Shown piece after piece: positions 31,369 through 34,813 of a stretch of DNA of 34,813 bases (position 1 is its first letter; the number at the start of each line of letters is the position of its first letter). The DNA lies in assembly GCA_039698075.1 (NCBI GenBank), contig JBDKTJ010000056.1:1-34813 (forward strand), given 5' to 3'. The stretch is from JAJFVC01 sp039698075 (GTDB taxonomy: Bacteria; Planctomycetota; Planctomycetia; Pirellulales; Thermoguttaceae). The notes beneath the pieces were generated by a model. That model saw only the letters and a program-made list of their open reading frames with translations, was not told where the DNA came from and ran no database searches. Both the position numbers and the translations under genes were made by a program.

Positions 31369-32454
31369 TCATTCGATCCAACCACCGCCCAACACCCGAT
31401 CCGCCTGGTAGCACACGGCGGCCTGGCCCGGCGCGACGCCAAAGCATGGCTCGTCAAACTCGACGTGAAACCGTTCGTCAGGCAATCGAGTCACCCGCGC
31501 GTCCACCGGCCGGCTGCGGTAGCGTATCTTGATCTGCAAGGGACTCGCCTCCGAACCACCGCCGTCCGTCGTCCATTCGACCAGCCAATTGGCACCGGCG
31601 GCGGTCAACTCGTTGCGAGCCAACTCGTCATGCGCGCCGATCACGACGCGATGCGTGTCGGGCTCGATGCGCAGCACGTAACGCGGCTGGCCCATCGCCA
31701 CGCGCAAGCCCTTGCGTTGACCGACCGTAAAACGCTCGAATCCATCGTGCCGGCCGACCACGCGACCGTCGCTCATGACGATTTCGCCCGAGGTATCCAG
31801 CGGTCCGCGACGCTGGCGGACAAATCGGGCATGGTCCTGATCGGGCACGAAGCAAATCTCCTGGCTGTCGCGTTTGGCCGCCACGTGCAGGCCCAAGCGT
31901 TCGGCGATGGCTCGAATTTCGTCCTTGCGGTGATCTCCGACGGGAAACATCAACCGCGGCAGCAACGGACGAGGAATGCCAAACAACACATACGATTGAT
32001 CCTTCGACGGATCCCGTCCGCGACAAAGCGCAACGTCGCCGCCTGGACCGACAACCAGCCGCGCGTAGTGGCCCGTGGCGACGAACTCCGCCCCCAAACG
32101 ATCGGCGAAGTCGAACAGCCGGCCGAACTTCAACCAGGTGTTGCAGACGATGCACGGGTTGGGCGTCCGACCGGCGGTGTATTGCGTCACGAAATAATCG
32201 ACCACCCGGTCAAAATCTTGCTGAAAATCGACCGCGTAGAAGGGCATGTCGAACCGATCGGCCACGCGTCGGGCGTCGGCGGCGTCGGCGGCCGAACAAC
32301 AGCCCTGTCGACCGCAAGAGGCCGCTTCGATCGGCGGCTGGTTTTGGCCGTGCCGCATGAAAACGCCGAGCACCTCGTGCCCTTGCTCGCGCAGCAGCCA
32401 AGCGGCCACACTGCTGTCCACTCCGCCCGACATGGCTAAAATCACCCGGCTCAT
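31369..32454 (-). CDS. mnmA: tRNA-specific 2-thiouridylase
   Basis: This enzyme thiolates uridine 34 of Lys, Glu and Gln tRNAs. The 361-residue protein opens with the PP-loop SGGVDSS (9-15). The catalytic cysteines are visible as Cys101 in TPNPCIVCN and Cys201 in SQEICFVPD, positioned as in the E. coli enzyme. GHYAR, KDQSYVLFG and the C-terminal HRVVIG and IRYRSRPV segments are also typical. The ATG at 32454 is preceded by a weak AAGG. The frame is open a further 25 codons, but these would encode a run of prolines from the 17-base C tract and then need a GTG start, which is unlikely. It is divergent from the radical SAM gene. Confidence 0.96.
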   Translation of the reverse strand: MSRVILAMSGGVDSSVAAWLLREQGHEVLGVFMRHGQNQPPIEAASCGRQGCCSAADAADARRVADRFDMPFYAVDFQQDFDRVVDYFVTQYTAGRTPNPCIVCNTWLKFGRLFDFADRLGAEFVATGHYARLVVGPGGDVALCRGRDPSKDQSYVLFGIPRPLLPRLMFPVGDHRKDEIRAIAERLGLHVAAKRDSQEICFVPDQDHARFVRQRRGPLDTSGEIVMSDGRVVGRHDGFERFTVGQRKGLRVAMGQPRYVLRIEPDTHRVVIGAHDELARNELTAAGANWLVEWTTDGGGSEASPLQIKIRYRSRPVDARVTRLPDERFHVEFDEPCFGVAPGQAAVCYQADRVLGGGWIE

Positions 32455-32490
32455 GCCTTCATTAGACCGCGACGGCTCCTTGGGCAGCAA

Positions 32491-32507
32491 GGGGGGGGGG
32501 GGGGGGG
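32491..32507. repeat. G17 homopolymer tract between divergent genes
   Basis: Seventeen consecutive G bases lie 37 bp upstream of the mnmA start and 15 bp upstream of the -35 box of the radical SAM gene. Tracts of this length are prone to slippage and are used for phase variation in several bacteria. The exact length may also be unreliable in assembly. Confidence 0.9.
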
Positions 32508-32522
32508 ATGCGAAGATTGCAG

Positions 32523-32552
32523 TTGACACGTCGGACGGCCCCGTCCTATCTT
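32523..32552 (+). promoter_or_regulatory. Promoter of the radical SAM gene
   Basis: A perfect TTGACA (32523-32528) and TATCTT (32547-32552) are 18 bp apart. Transcription would start near 32559, about 37 bases before the ATG. The G17 tract lies just upstream, in the position of a possible UP element or activator site. Confidence 0.55.
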
Positions 32553-32595
32553 TTCCTCACGAAAGCGTAAAAAACAACGCCCGATCGGTCTTCCG

Positions 32596-33669
32596 ATGAA
32601 AACCAGCCAGCCGGCCAACTATCGAAGCCGTCAACGACTGCTTGCGGCGGCCCGGTGGCTTTTAGAGTTGCGCGCACGGTGGCGTCGCCGCGGGTTTGTT
32701 TGCCGTTCGCTGGCCGGCCAGGCGTCCGACGGGCTGTTCGTCAACTCGGACATGACCGTCAGTTGCAACTGCCAAGACATCGACGGCCATGGGCAGCTCG
32801 GACGGTTGCGAACCACGCCGCTGGTCGAGATTTTGAACGGTCCGAAGGCCGCGGCTTTTCGTCGGCAATTGGCCGCCGGACGGTTGCCGCTGGCCCGCTG
32901 CGCCGCCTGCTGGCATCTGCGGTCGATCCCGCGGGATGAAGCGCGACGCTGCGTCGACCAGTTCCAACCGCCCAAGGGTTTGAGCGTTGAAAACACGGTC
33001 TGCTGCAATTTGCGGTGTGTGAGTTGCTGCCGCGAGACGATCCTGAAAACGCGCGGCGAGGGCCGATCGCTTTCGCTGGCCGACGTGGAGATCGTCTCCG
33101 ACACGCTGCACCAACTCGGCGCGGAGTACTGCGGCTACTACAACCTGGGCGAACCGTTCTTTTCGTCGGCGATTCTCGACGAGTTGCGGCTGTTGAGACT
33201 CCGCAATCCCTCGATGCACCTTCTGTCGTCGACCAATGGGCTGCTGTTGGACACCGACCCGAAGCGTGAGGCGGCCCTGCTGCTCGACGAACTGCTGTTC
33301 TCGATCGACGGGGTGTCGACGCCGATGGTGAATCGTTACCAGCGCGGGGGCGATTTCGACCGTTCCTACGAAAACATGCGGCGGCTGGTCGAGTACCGTG
33401 ACGCCCAAGGCCTGCGCCGGCCGACGATCGTGTGGAAATACGTCGTTTTCCGCTGGAACGACCATGCGGAGGACGTGGCCCTGGCTTTGCAACTGGCCCG
33501 TGCGGCCCACGTGGACCGCCTGCAACTGGTGTTCGCCCGAAACCCATGGCACGCCATGTCGTGGCGTTTTTTCACGTCAAAAGCCTTCCGGACCTGGAAA
33601 TGCACGAACTGGCGATGCCGCGACATCGAGTTGCGTCCGGCGGCGCAGACGGTCGAAAAAGCCGCCTGA
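32596..33669 (+). CDS. Radical SAM protein with Cys-rich N-terminal region
   Basis: This 357-residue protein carries the radical SAM CxxxCxxC motif as Cys137-NLR-Cys141-VS-Cys144, which binds the 4Fe-4S cluster that cleaves S-adenosylmethionine. A YCGYYNLGEPF segment (the GGE-like strand) and a DELLFSIDG strand follow. Before this core there is a Cys-rich block (about 46-106: SDMTVSCNCQDIDGHGQLG, then 'PLARCAACWHLRS') resembling a SPASM auxiliary-cluster domain, which is normally C-terminal. More Cys residues occur near the C-terminus (WKCTNWRCRD). SPASM-type enzymes modify peptides or sugars; the substrate here is unknown. It lies upstream of a polysaccharide ABC exporter, so a role in glycan or surface-molecule modification is plausible. 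Confidence 0.8.
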   Translation: MKTSQPANYRSRQRLLAAARWLLELRARWRRRGFVCRSLAGQASDGLFVNSDMTVSCNCQDIDGHGQLGRLRTTPLVEILNGPKAAAFRRQLAAGRLPLARCAACWHLRSIPRDEARRCVDQFQPPKGLSVENTVCCNLRCVSCCRETILKTRGEGRSLSLADVEIVSDTLHQLGAEYCGYYNLGEPFFSSAILDELRLLRLRNPSMHLLSSTNGLLLDTDPKREAALLLDELLFSIDGVSTPMVNRYQRGGDFDRSYENMRRLVEYRDAQGLRRPTIVWKYVVFRWNDHAEDVALALQLARAAHVDRLQLVFARNPWHAMSWRFFTSKAFRTWKCTNWRCRDIELRPAAQTVEKAA

Positions 33670-33736
33670 TCCACCAACCATCCTCCGAACCAAGGCGTCT
33701 CCACCCGGTTGCGGGGCCTTTCAGCGAGAACTGCCA

Positions 33737-33766
33737 TTGATTCGGCAATGACCCGAACGGTATACT
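33737..33766 (+). promoter_or_regulatory. Promoter of the polysaccharide exporter genes
   Basis: TTGATT (33737-33742) and TATACT (33761-33766) are separated by 18 bp. Transcription would start near 33773, about 92 bases before the permease start. It suggests that the exporter genes form their own transcript. Confidence 0.45.
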
Positions 33767-33864
33767 CCCGGCCACTTCGGGCTGTTGCTCGAAGCATAAG
33801 GCCCGGCGGTTCCGCCCGAGGCGCATGGGGTGGTCTGCGCCGCGACTGAGCATGGAGGCTCCAG

Positions 33865-34644
33865 GTGACCGGCTATCTGCGTAACATTTGGCAGTTGCGG
33901 TATTTTTGGATGGCGCTAGTCCGCAACGATCTGCGGAACCGCTATCGGCGTTCCGTGATCGGCATCGGCTGGTCGCTGCTGCACCCGATCGCCATGACGA
34001 TCGTCTTGTGCATGGTGTTTACGCAGCTGTATCACCAAAATCTGCGCGAGTACGCGCCGTATGTGCTGAGCGGCCTGACCTACTGGGGTTTCATCTCCGC
34101 GGTCGTGATGCAAGGCTGCCAGTGTTTTTTTCAGGGCGAGCACTACATCCGCCAACAACCAGCGCCGCTGGCGATCTATCCGCTTCGGACCACCTTGGGC
34201 GCGGGGTTCCACTTTGTGCTCGGACTCGGTGTGGCCATCGTATTGGTATGGTGTTTTAAGGGGTTTGGCAACTTGCCGACGCTCATGTACCTTGTCCCAA
34301 CGCTGGCTTTGTTGTTCGTCGTTGGTTGGTCGCTGGCCGCGTGCACGGGCTTGTCCAACGTGCTGTTTCAGGATTCGCAGCACTTGTTTGAAGTGCTCAT
34401 GCAGATTTTATTCTACCTGACGCCCATCTTTTGGCACGTCGACAGTATGCCGTCGCGGTTTCGCCAGATGGCCATGCTGAATCCGTTCGCCGTGCTGCTG
34501 GATCTGGTGCGAAAACCGTTGCTGGAGGGCCAATGCCCTTCGTGGTCATCGGTCCTTTTCGGCGCGGCCATCGGCGCCGTGGCCGTCGGCGCGGCGTCGC
34601 TGGCGCTGAAGCGGTTTGAGAAACGCATTATTTTCTACCTGTGA
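33865..34644 (+). CDS. ABC-2 type permease for polysaccharide export (Wzm-like)
   Basis: This 259-residue integral membrane protein has six hydrophobic segments and the layout of Wzm/KpsM/TagG permeases, which move lipid-linked O-antigen, capsule or teichoic-acid-type polymers across the inner membrane. The N-terminal RNDLRNRYRRSVIGIGWSLL is the cytosolic gate-helix and first-helix signature of the family. 'FYLTPIFWHVDSMP' and LNPFAVLLDLVRKPLL in the last third are also typical. The start is GTG with GGAGG six bases upstream. The ATPase gene follows 7 bp later, so the two subunits are co-translated. The transported polymer is unknown. Confidence 0.93.
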   Translation: MTGYLRNIWQLRYFWMALVRNDLRNRYRRSVIGIGWSLLHPIAMTIVLCMVFTQLYHQNLREYAPYVLSGLTYWGFISAVVMQGCQCFFQGEHYIRQQPAPLAIYPLRTTLGAGFHFVLGLGVAIVLVWCFKGFGNLPTLMYLVPTLALLFVVGWSLAACTGLSNVLFQDSQHLFEVLMQILFYLTPIFWHVDSMPSRFRQMAMLNPFAVLLDLVRKPLLEGQCPSWSSVLFGAAIGAVAVGAASLALKRFEKRIIFYL

Positions 34645-34651
34645 TCGAGAT

Positions 34652-34813
34652 ATGTCACTGATCGAACTAGACAACGTCGGTCTGCGATTCCAGGTGCGGC
34701 GATTCGGCCGGATCAGCCTGAAGGAATATCTGTTGAAAGGGTTCTTCCTGCCCTCGAAACGGCCGACCTTCGACGTCCAAGCCTTGGACGGCGTCTCGCT
34801 GACCGTCAACGAA
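34652..34813 (+). CDS. ABC transporter ATP-binding protein, Wzt-like (truncated by window end)
   Basis: The frame is open from an ATG 7 bp after the permease stop to the window edge, 54 codons. It reads MSLIELDNVGLRFQVRR, then 'SLKEYLLKGFF' and VQALDGVSLTVNE, the standard N-terminus of Wzt/TagH-type ATPases: the first strand with the A-loop region, the family-specific insertion, and the strand leading to Walker A. Walker A itself is beyond the edge. It would energise the adjacent permease. A carbohydrate-binding C-terminal domain, if any, cannot be judged. Confidence 0.88.
   Translation, partial: MSLIELDNVGLRFQVRRFGRISLKEYLLKGFFLPSKRPTFDVQALDGVSLTVNE

Overview
The window looks like a chromosomal segment of a planctomycete, most likely a member or relative of the Pirellulales. 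The evidence is high-GC DNA with strong codon bias, many Tat-exported proteins, planctomycete-style hypothetical proteins (a zinc ribbon followed by a membrane anchor and a Lys/Glu/Pro linker), ceramidase-like exported proteins, frequent starts without Shine-Dalgarno sites, and GC-rich dispersed hairpin repeats. The assignment comes from protein style and gene content. No rRNA or tRNA gene, CRISPR array, intact insertion sequence or prophage was seen.

Layout. Positions 88-5588 hold a four-gene same-strand cluster of exported proteins: two neutral-ceramidase-like proteins, a Tat-signal DegT-type aminotransferase and an exported protein of unknown function. Positions 5734-10201 hold a membrane zinc-ribbon protein, an ECF sigma factor overlapping a small membrane protein, and a large exported protein whose N-terminus carries a dispersed repeat. 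Positions 10312-11536 hold the most interesting locus: a 25-codon aromatic-rich leader ORF, mutually exclusive RNA hairpins with an intrinsic terminator, and a type I-beta DAHP synthase gene. This is a textbook ribosome-mediated attenuator on the first step of aromatic amino acid synthesis. Positions 11545-15002 hold three minus-strand genes: a lipoprotein, an M23-like Tat protein and an alpha/beta hydrolase. dnaE follows (15091-18648), convergent with an isolated GvpL/GvpF-family gene.

Positions 19963-23057 are hisD-hisC-hisB, followed at 16 bp by an MntA-HepT toxin-antitoxin pair. A minus-strand S41 protease, a small basic protein, a DUF486 membrane protein and a CPBP protease follow. dxr overlaps rseP (26756-29949); this rseP has an unusually large periplasmic insert with about four PDZ-like segments. 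A sigma-54 activator without a receiver domain and mnmA lie on the minus strand. A 17-base G tract separates mnmA from a radical SAM protein, which is followed by the permease and the truncated ATPase gene of a polysaccharide ABC exporter at the right edge.

How the parts fit. Most genes are housekeeping (replication, His, aromatic and isoprenoid precursor synthesis, tRNA thiolation, envelope proteolysis), interleaved with lineage-specific exported proteins. Promoter-like pairs with a TTGACG/TTGACA -35 box recur. Two of them sit so close to their start codons that the mRNAs would be nearly leaderless. Apart from the attenuator I saw no strong intrinsic terminator, so the one upstream of the DAHP synthase gene stands out as regulatory.
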